DNA of 64,000 nt. Origin: Cichorium intybus. Its lineage: Eukaryota > Streptophyta > Magnoliopsida > Asterales > Asteraceae. The stretch is from contig CM042012.1 in NCBI GenBank assembly GCA_023525715.1, forward strand, positions 41,521,528 to 41,585,527, given 5' to 3'. Shown piece by piece: positions 12,514 to 26,097 of this stretch. The position numbers and the translations under genes are program-made. The notes beneath the pieces were generated by a model. The model saw only the letters and a list, made by a program, of their open reading frames with translations, was not told the DNA's origin and did no database searches. The stretch's first letter is position 1. Each line of letters opens with the position of its first letter.

Positions 12514-12757
12514 TAGAATCTCAGGAGGTTCGTTATAGATGAACGGAATAACCCTAGCACCTGCTGATTCAACAAACTTTACATAAGAGACAGCAATATA
12601 TGAAGCATTGGAGGCGTTATTAAGTCGACCGGAGGCACCATCTCCTGGATGACTTAGAATTCCGATGATCGGACAGAAATTTAGCTTGGAATCCGGCGTA
12701 GGACACGTAGACGGTAGTCTAGAAACGGAACCAGACGGCAAGATGATAGCTGAGTTG
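12514..12757 (-). pseudogene. GGH: First-exon fragment of gamma-glutamyl hydrolase
   Basis: The minus-strand frame reads SAIILPSGSVSR.., then CPIIGILSHPGDGASGRL, ASYIAVSYVKFVESAGARV and IPFIYNEPPEIL. This is the N-terminal part of plant folate gamma-glutamyl hydrolase (family recognised from memory), a vacuolar or secreted cysteine hydrolase that trims folate polyglutamate tails. The segment covers the start of the mature enzyme. The signal peptide and ATG are missing; a stop lies upstream in frame near 12772. After PPEIL the family's next block (about FxKLELVNG) is replaced by QNGITYFLS and a stop. The catalytic Cys and His lie in missing exons, so the piece cannot encode an enzyme. It sits some 130 bp beyond the hAT MITE. 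Confidence 0.8.
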
Positions 12758-13176
12758 GGCGAAGGTGTAACAGTTAATTAATGGTTGATGGTACGAATGA
12801 AATTAAACATGAAATTAAAGATGTCTTTTGAATTTGCATCGCAGAAGGAGGTGTACGGACGCAATGGTTGGTGGTGTTTTGTGTTTTGACATAAATGATG
12901 CTTAATTTTGTTTTGGTGTTGTCGAACATTATTTAGGCGGTGCCCTAATATTTTTGCCGAAATACTTTCGTCGGAATATAGCTGCAATCAAGAAACCATG
13001 AATGATGGAATCCAATGACGTGGTTTGTGACATGTATGTGACTAGGCTTAACTTTGCTTATGTGGCATGATAGCCTGTTACAATGGGTTAATGGACCATA
13101 TTAGCAGGTTAAAATTAAGTTCAATCCCTTAAACAAAAGGCTTAAAGATCGATGGGCTACAGTGTCATTTTGTCAT
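12758..13176. other. Non-coding DNA
   Basis: No recognisable gene. It lies between the hydrolase fragment and a compound microsatellite. Confidence 0.5.
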
Positions 13177-13245
13177 ATACATACATACATACATACATAC
13201 ATACATACATACATACATACATACATACATACATACATACATACA

Positions 13246-13335
<90 letters not shown>
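13177..13335. repeat. Compound microsatellite (ATAC)n-(AT)n
   Basis: About 24 ATAC units (13177-13274) change directly into about 30 AT units (13272-13335). Frames on both strands through it (His-Thr-Tyr-Ile, Cys-Met-Tyr-Val runs) are artefacts. Confidence 0.98.
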
Positions 13336-15931
<2,596 letters not shown>

Positions 15932-16245
15932 CAAATAGTTTTGTTTCGGCAATTACTTTTTAGGTTTTAGGTTGCAGATGGGAGGGGGAGTTGACGAATA
16001 TGAGAGTGATTAATTTTTTTTCGGGGGATTGATTACATTTCCAACGATATAGGGGACGGTAAATACCTGAGAGTGTGGGACCAAAAATGGAAAAAACTTT
16101 TAGAAATCGGTTTGGAACTATACGGATATTTTGCAATGAAATGATAAATAGAAGTAGAATGCTAAAATATGAACAAAAGACAAAGTAAACAAAGGGGCAA
16201 GGGGCAAAACAATTTTTCGGACCAAAACTGTAAAAATTCTTAAAT

Positions 16246-16275
16246 CTAGCGGCATACCCGCGTATTGCGGCGGCG
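16246..16275 (-). mobile_element. Helitron-like 3' terminus, third copy (diverged)
   Basis: Reads CTAGCGGCATACCCGCGTAT.. then TGCGGCGGCGG on the plus strand, a diverged form of the ends at 4350 and 15901. It follows AAAT rather than an (AT)n array. The body just inside shares phrases with the first copy (GGCGATTAAT, TCGGTGG). Confidence 0.4.
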
Positions 16276-18532
16276 GTGAATCGGTTTTTGCGGCAGTTAG
16301 ATGAGTTTCAGCGATTAATATTTTTCGGTGGACGACGAATAGTTAAATTCGATAAATAAATTTCTTTCGATGATTTATTTCGTTTTGAAAAAAAAAATCA
16401 AACTCCAAATAATACATTTGTGCGATGTTGCGGCGACTGATAGTTTCGTTCGGGTAATGGTTTCTGATGTTGTACCCACGTGAGATGGCGTCAAATAATT
16501 TAATTCGTCAAATAGTGTTTGTAGACTATTTATTTTATGTTAGAAACATGTAATATTTTATGTTCACGTGACCTCCATAAGTAGACATATTTAGTTAGGA
16601 GAAAAAATATGTTGTACAACAAATACGATTTTGTAGTTTACTAATGACTATAACCATTCATAATTTTTTCTTTGCATAATAGATAAAAAGTTACGACAGC
16701 ATAAACGCTTTAAAGGATGTACTAATATTAATTTTTACTTAAAGATTTATAAATTTAGATTATATCTAGAACACATTATTTATTTTTCGTGTAACATCAT
16801 TTGACCATGATATTTGGAAATCAGTATATGCAATTTCATGTAATATCTCTAGTATATAATTTAAAAACTAAGTTTTAAATCATCAATTTTAAAAGGTTTT
16901 ATAAATCATCAATATCTCGAGTAATTTCCTTTCGGCTATCATTAGCCATTAAAAACATATTTATATTGTACAATGATGATTTTCAAACGATTATAAATAA
17001 AGTACACTACAGTTTTGTATCAAAACATCAATACGTTGTTGTTAAGATTGAATACGCTACGGTTTTGGTTATAAGTAAAAATTTGTTACAGTTTTGGTTA
17101 TAAATATACGTTGTTATAAGTAAAAATACGCTAGAGTTTTGGTTATAAGTAAAAAATTTGCGTTGCACACAAGGGGTTTTAGGTATTTTCATTCTCTATC
17201 TTGAAACCATATTTGGGGTAATATGGTTAACTTTGAACAAATTAATAGTTGGATAGTTAAATTTAAGGACCAAACATCTTGAAACCATTGCAAGGGGAAA
17301 TGGTAAAGATGATCACATATTCACATTAATAGTTACGGTCCGTAAAAACACTCATTTTATTGCCATCTCGGGATATAACCATTGCAAGGGTAAAATGGTC
17401 AAATTTAACAAAGTATATTAGCTTTTTGTCATCATTTACTGAATATTCTGGTTACCACATCTACATCTTGTAACCCATCAAAATAAATTGAAAATAAATT
17501 TTAATATTATGTTCTTTGGGGTTAGAAATCGAAATATATGTTCTATCAAATACAATTAACGAAAATATTTTTTTTTCTTTTAAATGATGTTGACGTTTAT
17601 ACTTTCAACTTTATATTTGAATAATGTTATTTTAATTAACACTTAGCATCATCAGTTCAACTTAACAAGTTATCATTTTTAGTTTACTTAAGTAAATTTT
17701 ATATTTTTATGATTAACAAATATTATCTGGTTAATTACTTGTAAATTGGAACGACTGCTATTATAACTATTATTAAAACTATTATACATTGTATTGGATG
17801 AAAAAAAATCTTGTCGAACATTATCAAAAGAATCAAATCCATGAGGTGGGGCTTTTTTAGTGCAACCTGACAACATTAATCTGTTGGTGTTTTGATATAA
17901 TTTCGAACCGAAGTCCTCATACTATAAAAGCTAACTTGCACTGTATATTGTCAGTATTCCAGGTTTGTCTTTATAATTATTATTTTGGCAATTAACCCCA
18001 CGTGCAACTCATTAAGTACAACTGCATATGCAAGGTATTTTAAAAAAATGGCGATATGGATTCAATTACAGAAAAATAATTCTGTAAATAAGACATCATG
18101 ACACCACTTACGTTTGAAGGCAATGTAAACTAAAAAACATAAATGTACAATTTTCAACAACCAAGACTTACACACAGAACATATTCATACTATCAAGCAC
18201 TGTTATAGACAACAAAATTTCTGAAGCACATTGCTATAATTGACAAATATGGTAAAGTACATTGCTATTATATGCAACTAACTCTTAATTAAAAAAAAGA
18301 ATACATACATGGAAAGGAAGCATATTCAACAAAGAAAGTAAAATGTTATACTGATAAATTTGTTAAAGTACGTTGCTATTTCTTGTGGTTTTTAACGGTT
18401 ATATAAGGAATTTGCGTTTCCAACCTATTAAAAATGATTTTAATCACAATATGAACATATCTTAATCTTAACAATTATGACCATTCAACAATTACATAAG
18501 ATTTATTATAGCAAATACATACATACACATAC
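16276..18532. other. AT-rich element body without genes
   Basis: No protein or RNA gene. Short dispersed repeats occur: GGTTATAAGTAAAAA several times at 17060-17160, and TTGAAACCAT..AATGGT phrases at 17210-17410. AAAGTAC(A/G)TTGCTATT motifs at 18225-18380 match those at 6400-7170. Confidence 0.5.
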
Positions 18533-18679
18533 CTGATCCAAGTTGGCTTGTACTCCAAATAAGTGGGATTCTGCAATGGTCTCCAACCAGAAAGTTCAGC
18601 AGCAACAAAGACATTATATGGTTGCTTTGCCCTCCACGGGTACTCAAAAATCCTTATAAAGGAAATGCTCCAAACCCAA
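18533..18679 (-). pseudogene. Exon of an unidentified gene (147 bp)
   Basis: The minus strand gives a clean exon: acceptor TTGTTTCAG|, 147 bp open throughout, donor AG|GTATGTG. It encodes WVWSISFIRI.. then FEYPWRAKQPYNVFVAAELS and NPTYLEYKPTWIR. Phase is 2 at entry and 2 at exit, matching the exit phase of the exon at 19174-19249. I do not recognise the protein. The open frame and correct splice sites suggest it derives from a real gene. It lies in the body behind the Helitron-like ends. Confidence 0.5.
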
Positions 18680-18802
18680 CTGAAACAAAAAACAAATGTG
18701 ACTAAATGCAGGATTTAATGTCTAAGTTGGAATGTGTGTGTATGTATGTAATGTATGTATTTTAGTAAATTACATATTTTAAAAAATAAAACCTGCACAC
18801 AC

Positions 18803-18862
18803 GTCTTGGTTGCTTTGCTCTCCACATGTCCTAAAAATGCTCAAAAGAAATGGTCCATACCA
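18803..18862 (-). pseudogene. Decayed duplicate of part of the 147-bp exon
   Basis: About 60 bp resembles the beginning of the exon at 18533-18679 (TGGTATGGACCATTTC.. then GGAGAGCAAAGCAACC). It lies between that exon and the next one upstream, on the same strand. It appears to be a diverged tandem exon copy, with different downstream coding and no clean acceptor in frame. Confidence 0.5.
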
Positions 18863-19173
18863 GACTCATCCTGCTAGCCCTGTTTCCAACTGCATTACAA
18901 ATTTACAAGCTATCTATCTATCAATCTCATACACATATAATACATGTAGACATCCACTTGCTTTGTACACGTAAATATAGCATATTATAGCCAAATAACA
19001 ATACTTTATTGATGTAATGATTACGATTGAAAACCCATCTCTACAAATATGAACTCATGTAATAGTTAAGAGTAGATTTGAAGTTCAGATTTCCATAAAG
19101 TCAACCTCTGTACATTGCTACACAAGAAAACTTCCTTTAACGTAAGCTGAAAATAAAAAAAGACTAAGCTTAC

Positions 19174-19249
19174 CTAAGAGAATCCTTAAGATCATGGCAT
19201 TTCCCCATGAACTGCTCCAATCCAAAGCTTAGTAGGCTCAAATCAGACA
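19174..19249 (-). pseudogene. Exon of the same unidentified gene (76 bp)
   Basis: On the minus strand TTTTTAG| is followed by 76 bp open in one frame (SDLSLLSFGLEQFMGKCHDL..) and donor AG|GTAAGC. Its exit phase fits the exon at 18533-18679. Not recognised. Confidence 0.4.
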
Positions 19250-20039
19250 CTAAAAATGCAAATATCAGATTTAGAAAAATAAAAAAACACCGGGTTCTTA
19301 TAAAGCCCTAAAATAGAGAAAACTCACTGTTTAGAAACCCTGTATATTCTCTTTGGTGGTTTTAAATCATGTAGTCCCTTCACAATGGACCTTCAACCTG
19401 TAGCTTTTGTTTTTGCTTCACCTTTTACAAATCTAGAAGTTTTTTAATCATAGTTTTATCACAAATCTTATACACCCTAATAGGATACATACAAAAGAAA
19501 TAGAATTTATAATCATGAAGGGATTAAAACACACAGAAGCATGAAGAATAATAGAAATAAAAAGGCACAAAATCATGAATAATAATAGAAGTCATAATCA
19601 TGAAGGGGTTAAAACGCACATAAGCATGAAGGGGTTAAATAAAACAATCAGAAGTCAAGAAGAGTTAGGGCACTAGATACGGGTTTGTCGATAACCTACA
19701 AAAATACAAAGAAATTCGAAATCCATTAATATATTTGTTCAACTTCATAATTGAAAATGAATGAGAAGCAAATAATCTTTTGTGACAATTAATGCTTGAT
19801 TGTCAGGAAATCACATAAAGACAACCAAAGGACCTGAAATCTTTGCAAGTTTCAAACACGGGGTAGAATATTGTTATAGGCTTGAACTTCAACAAAAGTG
19901 CAGCTTCCGTTGTCAATTTTCCTGACTTGGAACTAACACAGGAAAAGGAAGATCATTTAAAGTCAAGTTTCAAGTCAAGTTACAAAGTAAAGTTACAAAG
20001 TAAAAACATAATGATAAGAATATACAATGGATTATTGAA
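19250..20039. other. Non-coding DNA
   Basis: AT-rich; contains short repeats such as AATCATGAA(G/T)(G/A) and AAGTTACAAAGTAAA. No gene recognised; an intron of the unidentified gene is possible. Confidence 0.4.
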
Positions 20040-20420
20040 ACTTTTCAAAAAAAATTCAAAATATTCAAAGTTTTCAAAATTTGAAAATTTAAAAGTCAAA
20101 TTTCGAAAACTTTCAAATTTTCATGTTTTCAAAATTTGAAAACTTTCAAAATTTCTATTTTTCAAAATTTGAAAACTTTCAAATTTTCAAGTTTTCAAAA
20201 TTTGAAAATTTGAAAGTTTTCAAAATTTGAAAGTTTTCAAATTTTGAAAATTTGAAAGTTTCAAAATTTGAAAGTTTTCAAATTTTCAAAATTTTCAAAC
20301 TTTGAAAACTTTCAAATTTTCAAAATTTCAAATTTTGAAAACTTTCAAATTTTCAAATTTTGAAAACTTGAAAATTTGAAAGTTTCAAACTTTGAAAACT
20401 TTCAAATTTTCAAAATTTCA
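20040..20420. repeat. Low-complexity palindromic TTTTCAAAATTTGAAAA block
   Basis: Built of alternating CAAAATTTGAAAA and TTTTCAAATTTTC units on both strands, able to form many competing hairpins. Similar blocks are at 5210-5750 and 15290-15400. Confidence 0.9.
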
Positions 20421-20601
20421 TGAAAGTACATTGTTATTTAACTAAATACAATGAAAAAAGAGGTGATAACAATTGACCATTCCTCCGAAGTTGTGGCAAG
20501 ATAGTTGTATTGTAATTGATATATGTGGGCAAAAAATTCCCAAAACAATGAAATGAAATAAAATTCAGCAAGTAGAGTTTCCAAAAACAGACATTATGTA
20601 C

Positions 20602-20692
20602 CTTAACGAAGCCAGTGCCTCTACATTGTCAAGCGATAACGTTTCATATAACATATCAACATCATCAAACTCATCAAAATCCTCCTCAGGTA
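20602..20692 (-). pseudogene. Acidic exon of an unidentified gene
   Basis: The minus strand is open for about 30 codons (PEEDFDEFDDVDMLYETLSL.. then DNVEALASL) and ends AG|GTACAT, a plausible donor in phase 2. It lies upstream of, and in the same orientation as, the exons at 19174 and 18533. The protein is not recognised. Confidence 0.4.
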
Positions 20693-20695
20693 AAA

Positions 20696-20881
20696 TGAAT
20701 TGTGGTAGTTTTAGATTCTATGATGTTTGGTCAAAACCACAAAATTGAAAACTCCAATTTCTTAAATTTGAAAAGGTGACAAAGCATCAACAATCTCAAA
20801 AAAACTATTGAGAAATTGCAAAAAGGGATAAATATACTGTAACCTGATGAATTGTGGTAGTTTTAGATTCTATGATGTTTG
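20696..20881. repeat. 34-bp direct repeat flanking 118 bp
   Basis: TGAATTGTGGTAGTTTTAGA.. (34 bp) is identical at 20696-20729 and 20848-20881. The second copy borders the region where copia-like sequence begins. It may be a template-switch or insertion-linked duplication. Confidence 0.9.
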
Positions 20882-21207
20882 AGATGATAATGGACCCCGA
20901 GAGTACCAAGCTAATTTGCATGGTTATTCACACCCGGTTTGTGATCCTCGGCATCCTAGTCATAAACGGTGGGGCATATCCGAGATTAAACATGCCATTG
21001 AACAGTTCAATGAATCTCACAGATCTAGGAATTTCATTAGACTGAAATTGATAAAAGTTATCTACCTTAATGACCACTGTGTTGTGACTACGGCATCCCT
21101 CTTCACAGCATAGTTGGGGTATTTTGGATCCTAGCCTTGTTAAATAATGTATATTGGGTAATTATTTAAAAGGATTAATTAAACTAATAAATTCAAATTT
21201 TATATAT
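20882..21207 (+). other. Presumed left part of old copia element (unrecognised)
   Basis: It lies between the 34-bp direct repeat and the gag remnant. Two overlapping plus-strand frames of about 63 aa exist, neither identifiable. No LTR matching the one at 31846-32617 is seen, so the 5' LTR of copia-2 is missing or unrecognisable. Confidence 0.3.
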
Positions 21208-22146
21208 GTCTGAAGAAAGTGTCATTCTCCTCCTTCTCCTCCTTCACCCATTTCTGAGAGCTTCAGAAAGCACCTGTTTAGTATGGTAAGGCTGACTGGC
21301 CTGAACTATGTGATATGGTTTTGCAATTAGAGAATAGTTCTTAGTTTTGCTGGCGAACCATATCCGACTGAGTGTCCGCTCCCAAACATGGCATCACACA
21401 GCAGCTTGTGATGAGCATGACTCCTTGACTATTGAGTCCAAGGAAGTTCGTTGCCTTATGCTATTGATCATTAACCCCGAGTTCCGCAGGGATTTAGAAT
21501 TCCTGGGGTCAGATAAGTTAGCACAGCTAGTTGAGGAAAGGTTCCGAGAACTGGTTGATAAAGGGAACGAACTAGGATCTTCAAAGAGCTTGAAGTTGCA
21601 AGCTGGAAGGAAGTAGCACCAGTTTGCGTGTTCCCAAGTTTGAGGGATACATAGGCAAACAGTATAAAACTGGTTTCCCCTTGTGATCAGGAGTTAAGCA
21701 TTAGCTCGACTCGTTGATCCGTTCATCCAGATGAACAGAAAGGGTAACCGGATAAGACAATCGTGGAAGTGCATTCAATGTCGACTCTGTATGAATCGTT
21801 CATGGAGAAGCATAGTTCCATTAATTCAGCTGCTTCAGGATTGAGTCCAGTATTAAGGTGCATCAAGAAATGATCCAGATCGTCTGGACCGAATGTTCGA
21901 TGTTTCAAACTGGGAATCCACAAGGTGGGACACAGTCACGGAAAGATTGGAAAAATGCTCTAAAGCCAAACCATTTGGCAAACTCAGTAATATCTTAAAA
22001 CTCAGAATACCTGATCCTCATTTCCTTGATACAGGATGTGTTTCACACATTTGCTCTGTATGTACGAACTCTGGAGGATGCGGGATGGTGTCGCACAGGA
22101 GCATATTCGGATTGGATCTGGAGCTCGTGCGGTTTTTGAGTTAAGC
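21208..22146 (+). pseudogene. Copia-2 gag and protease remnant
   Basis: Plus-strand fragments in several frames match copia Gag-Pol. ESKEVRCLMLLIINPEFRR.. and KLAQLVEERFRELVDKG resemble the Gag core (CLMLAxMxPELQxxLE). Near 22030 FLDTGCVSHICS resembles the Pol protease motif LDTGCGSHIC, and IGSGARAVFEL resembles the following VGNGARxxV block. Frameshifts and stops separate the pieces; the zinc knuckle is not clear. This is the left half of an old element whose right half resumes at 28916 after the copia-1 insertion. Confidence 0.6.
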
Positions 22147-22895
22147 TAGATATTTGTTCTTGTTATTAGTTTATAGATACATATGACATGGATTCGCATA
22201 GTACATTGTTCTGAGGATAATTCTGGTTTAATGAAATATTTTTTTAAAAATGGTTGTTTTAATTGTCCTCGAAATGTTGTGTGAATGTGTTGATGACGTA
22301 AATGGTAATAACTTGAATGTTGATACATCCAATGAGATTGGATTTGTAAATTGTGTTCTTTATGATTGTTAAAGTGAATTTTATGAGAATCACTTCAACC
22401 AAAGATCCAGTTGGACAGGACTTTGGAATCATTTGACTTAGAGTCACATGATGAATTGAGTGCTTAATAAAATTAATTGACGCAAGAAAGGAATCACCCA
22501 AACATCCAATGGATAGGATTTTGGAATCAGTTGACTTGGAGTCAGGTGATGATTGCATGTCTTGAACAATATTTACAAAGTCATAAGTTTACATGGAACT
22601 GTAAAGGTATTAAGATTTTGAGCAACAGACACATAAGTTACTGTGTATTGCTCGAATCTTCGAACAGAACACGATTAGTTATGCTTCATGATATTTGCCA
22701 AATGTTTTGACAAATATGGCGTCGCTTATCGAAATAAGCGATTGATTGGAACCTTGAAGTGTTCAAGGATTTCAAAGGAAGTATAAGATCAACAGAACCT
22801 GAATGACTACATAGATTGAGAAAATGTTTCACAGTTTATCCTCTTCCAAGAACACTAATGGTTATAATGTGTCTTAGGGAAGATAATGGAGCATT
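22147..22895 (+). other. Degenerate copia-2 internal sequence
   Basis: No frame is kept. A diverged 70-bp tandem duplication is visible (about 22383-22455 and 22489-22555, both with GGA(C/T)AGGA(C/T)TTTGGAATCA and GACTT(A/G)GAGTCA). It ends in GATCG (22896-22900), the target site of copia-1. Confidence 0.5.
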
Positions 22896-22900
22896 GATCG

Positions 22901-24292
22901 TGTTGAAAATACACGATAACTGATCTCCAAGAATAAGGGTTTTTAAGCCGATTACTGTGTGACAGATATGTATTTTTTCTATAATATGCGGAATAAATAA
23001 GAGTTGCGGAATAAAATAAAACGGTAAATCTAAACTAGACAGTATTTAAATAGACAGAAAGCGGTAAATAAAGTAAATGTTAGAAGTTAGAGGTTAGATG
23101 TAATAAACGCCATTATCAACGATAAAGTGTTTTTTACAATAAATAAAAAGGTTAGAAGTTAGAAGTTAGAAGTTAGATGTCTCGGTTAAATACAGTCCAC
23201 ATATGTTTTCGTTGTCAATGTTCAATTCGGATGTATTGGATATTTGGTACAGTTGATTTATAACAGTTTAAATAAATCAATAACGACACAAATAATTTCA
23301 AAAGAACTTATCGATAGCTGAGGAAGATGGTGTTTTCTTTGAAGCGTCGATTCTTGTTCTTTACGGTAGGATGAGGTTTGGTAGTTTTTGGTGTTTGGTG
23401 AAATGGGTTTTTGGTGTTGGTTTAATTTAGATGTACGGGGTTTTTGTGGTGTATGTATTTGGTAGAGGGTGTGTAGGTTTTGTAGTTTGGTATTCGGGTT
23501 GAGGTTGTTTAGAGGTTTGAAGTTTGGTGTCGGGTAGAGGTTTTGTTTTTGGTGTAGGGTAGAGGTTTTGTATGGTGTTGGGTAGAGGTTTTGTTTGGTG
23601 TCGGGTAGAGTATGGGTGTAGCGGTTTTGTTTGGTGTTTGTTTGGACGTGGATTTTCTTTGGTTGAAAAGAGTTTTCTAGAGAGTTTTGGCAGGTTTTTT
23701 GCTCTTTGGACGTGGGTAATCTTGATGTATTGGTGCTTGAATGGGTATGGTGTGGTGTAAGGTTTTATTTTCTGCACAAGAATGGCAAGAGATTTGCTTC
23801 TTATTTATAGTCACTGAACACAGCGTTCGCGTCGCGACCATAGGGTCCGTCGCGTCGCGAAGGGGCGTGTGTCGGGTTGCTTTTGGTCGGCCACTGGTTA
23901 GTGCGTTGGGTTGGTAGTCTCGCGATCAAAAAGTTGGTGGTGTCGCGTCCAAGGTCTTCGCGATGGAGGTCTTCGCGTCGCGACCATCTCCTCCGTCGCG
24001 GCGCGATCGCTGAAGGATTTTGGTCTTTTGTCTTGCTTCTCTTCACGTCGCGACCACAGTGTCTGTCGCGTCGTGATTGCTGTAGCAGTGTGATATTTTG
24101 TTTTTTTTTTGCTCTTTGGTTTGTAGCATTACTTCCTCAGAATTGGTTGTTTTCTCAAAGTTTCTCGGGTCTTGATTCATTCTTGTTTTTGATCTTGAAT
24201 TCACGCAACCTGAAATACTGATAATATTTGTTAAAAAACATTTCGACTTATTTCAGTGATGGTCACATAAAAACATAAAACATTATTCAACA
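22901..24292 (-). repeat. 3' LTR of copia-1
   Basis: Nearly identical to 27518-28910. It contains a GT-rich minisatellite of about 20-22-bp units (GGGTAGAGGTTTTG, 23460-23640) downstream of the promoter, a minus-strand TATA box at about 23800-23810, and a CpG-rich array (23821-24080) upstream of it. Confidence 0.95.
23821..24080 (-). promoter_or_regulatory. CpG-rich GCGTCGC array upstream of the copia-1 TATA box (3' LTR copy)
   Basis: In 260 bp the motif TCGCG occurs about ten times. GCGTCGC is exact at 23829-23835, 23852-23858 and 23975-23981, with GTCGCGACCA-type contexts, a GTCGCGGCGCGAT copy and a GTCGCGTCGTG variant. The array lies directly upstream (on the minus strand) of the TATA box. 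The same array is in the 5' LTR at 28438-28697. Confidence 0.8.
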
Positions 24293-24304
24293 ATTTCCCC
24301 CTAT
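24293..24304 (-). promoter_or_regulatory. Polypurine tract of copia-1
   Basis: Minus strand: ATAGGGGGAAAT immediately before the 3' LTR (TTGTTGAATAATG..). Standard plus-strand priming site of copia elements. Confidence 0.8.
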
Positions 24305-25686
24305 GTGATCATTAATGAAATGAGGAGAAAAATGTTTGATTGAAAATTCTTGAAGTTTGGATAAGACATTTATAAAACCATATCACTTGTTTTGAAAAAG
24401 TGTGACTAGATTTTACTTATGTTTTGAAAAATGTTTGTCAAGAATATATGTTTCTGAATCAAGGTTTCAGGTTCAATTATCAAGAGGTTTTTGTATATGT
24501 ACTTTCATAATATTCCTTAAGATTTTATAACATTTATAAAGACGACAAATGATCTTAATAGGTCGATTCAGATGAACTTCTCATAGGTATAGCTCACACT
24601 TGACTGAGGTGTTTTGGTTGTTCTGGGTGCAGAACTGGTGTATAATCACTAAAGATGAGTGATATCTCTCAGTTTGAAGGTGTTGACTTATGCTTAATAT
24701 GTATTTATACCTATATACTTTAGTCACTTGGTCTTCATATTAGATAATCAATCACATAAGACTGGTTTTGGCATTACTCTGAGGGTTTCTTCATTCATGC
24801 CATTGATGTTCACTCTCTCTCCGTCGGTAAATACATGTAGAGGGGTTTAGAATTTTTCATTGTGCAGTTTGCAACTAAGAATATTCAATTATGAAGGCTA
24901 CAGTATCCCGGTAAATCTTTGGTTTTGACAGCTATATTTGATAAAGCATTTTGAGAATCCGTTGCTTGGAAAATTTTGAGAGATGTCTGTCTTGATGGAT
25001 GTTGTTGTAAATCTTCTTTTTCCTTGGTGAAGTGTTCACCTTTGTCTTTATATTTTCTTGATTTTTGTGTGAATACACATTGTGTAAAAGATATCTGATG
25101 TGGTTACCAATTGTGATTTGTTGACAGCATTTGTTGGATGTGACTTTGTCGTTTCTTCATTTGTCAGATTTGTTATGCCAGATGATGAAGCTTTTCTTTG
25201 AAGTAGTTCGATTGAGGATAGGGATAGGTGATATAATAGACAGTTTGTCTAATATATAAGAAAATGATTGTATCGTCCCTGGTCATTTTGATATCTAAGC
25301 AAAAATGAGACTAGCATCACGGTATAAGAGTATAAGTCCTATAAGTCATCATGAAAACACCTTTGCTCACAGAAATGAATTCCACTTAGCATTTAAAGAC
25401 GAGGCACAATTTCTCACATGGGTTTGGTTTTCATCTGAATCTCCTGATCTTATGTCCCTTAATAGATAAAATCGTTATAATTGAAATAAATTCAAAGGGA
25501 ATAGGAGAATGTACATAACGAAAATTTTGAGATTTTGAACCTTCACTTTAATTTAAGAATCAATATGACTGAGAACTTTCATCGAGCATAAGTATCTGAA
25601 AATTTAGTCAAGAAGATGTTAATCACATGGTTTTATAAGGACTTTAAAAGATAAAACTTTATCCTAATTTTTTTTGTGATTTTTGA
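24305..25686 (-). other. Copia-1 interior without recognisable coding
   Basis: About 1.4 kb between the short Pol remnant and the polypurine tract. I see no integrase (HHCC, DDE), RT (YVDD) or RNase H motifs on the minus strand, and no long frame. These domains are deleted or replaced rather than merely mutated. Confidence 0.6.
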
Positions 25687-26097
25687 TTATGTGGATGTTT
25701 TTGGAAAATTTTGGTTATTTGAATGTTTTTGGAAGATTTTGGTTTGGGGGTGAAAATGGGGTAACGAGAGTTCCCCCATAAATGATGCACTGGGATCATT
25801 TTGGACAGGTAGATTGGAATTGCTTAAAGAGGAATTTGGTTTTGGTGGTTCTCCCATAAATGATGCATTGGTATTATTTGGACAGGTGGATTGGGGTGTT
25901 TTAGGAGGGTTCTGGTTTTGGTGGTTCCCCCTCGATTGGATCCGCATCATTTTGGTCTGATTGTGAAGTTTCTGCCTCGGAGGTAGTGTGGGTTTGAAGT
26001 CTTGTAGAAGGCTATGGTTTGTTGTCATATGCTTGGAACGGCCACTATCGATATACCATGTATCATCCTTGGGCTCTCCAGCACGAAGTGCCTGCAA
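25687..26097 (-). pseudogene. Copia-1 protease-start remnant
   Basis: It continues the Gag frame after one in-frame TAA. LQALRAGEPKDDTWYIDSGR followed by SKHMT matches the copia protease motif (WYLDSGCSRHMT): Asp-Ser-Gly is present, and the usual Cys is Arg. The remainder is Asn/Pro/Gln-rich with the phrase (N/S)ASFMGE repeated, not normal Pol. Only the first 40 residues look like Pol, so no working protease is expected. Confidence 0.75.

Noticed and set aside
13177..13274. CRISPR-like regular repeats
   Set aside because: Tetranucleotide microsatellite in a plant genome; no spacers.
23427..23777. 116-aa Pro/Thr/Lys-rich minus-strand frame in both copia-1 LTRs
   Set aside because: Arises from a GT-rich minisatellite in the LTR. 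It is conserved only because the LTRs are recent copies, and it starts at about the expected transcription start.
23877..24221. 114-aa and 60-aa plus-strand frames across the CpG-rich LTR part (also 28494-28838)
   Set aside because: Opposite strand to the element, GC-rich repeat translation, no known domain.
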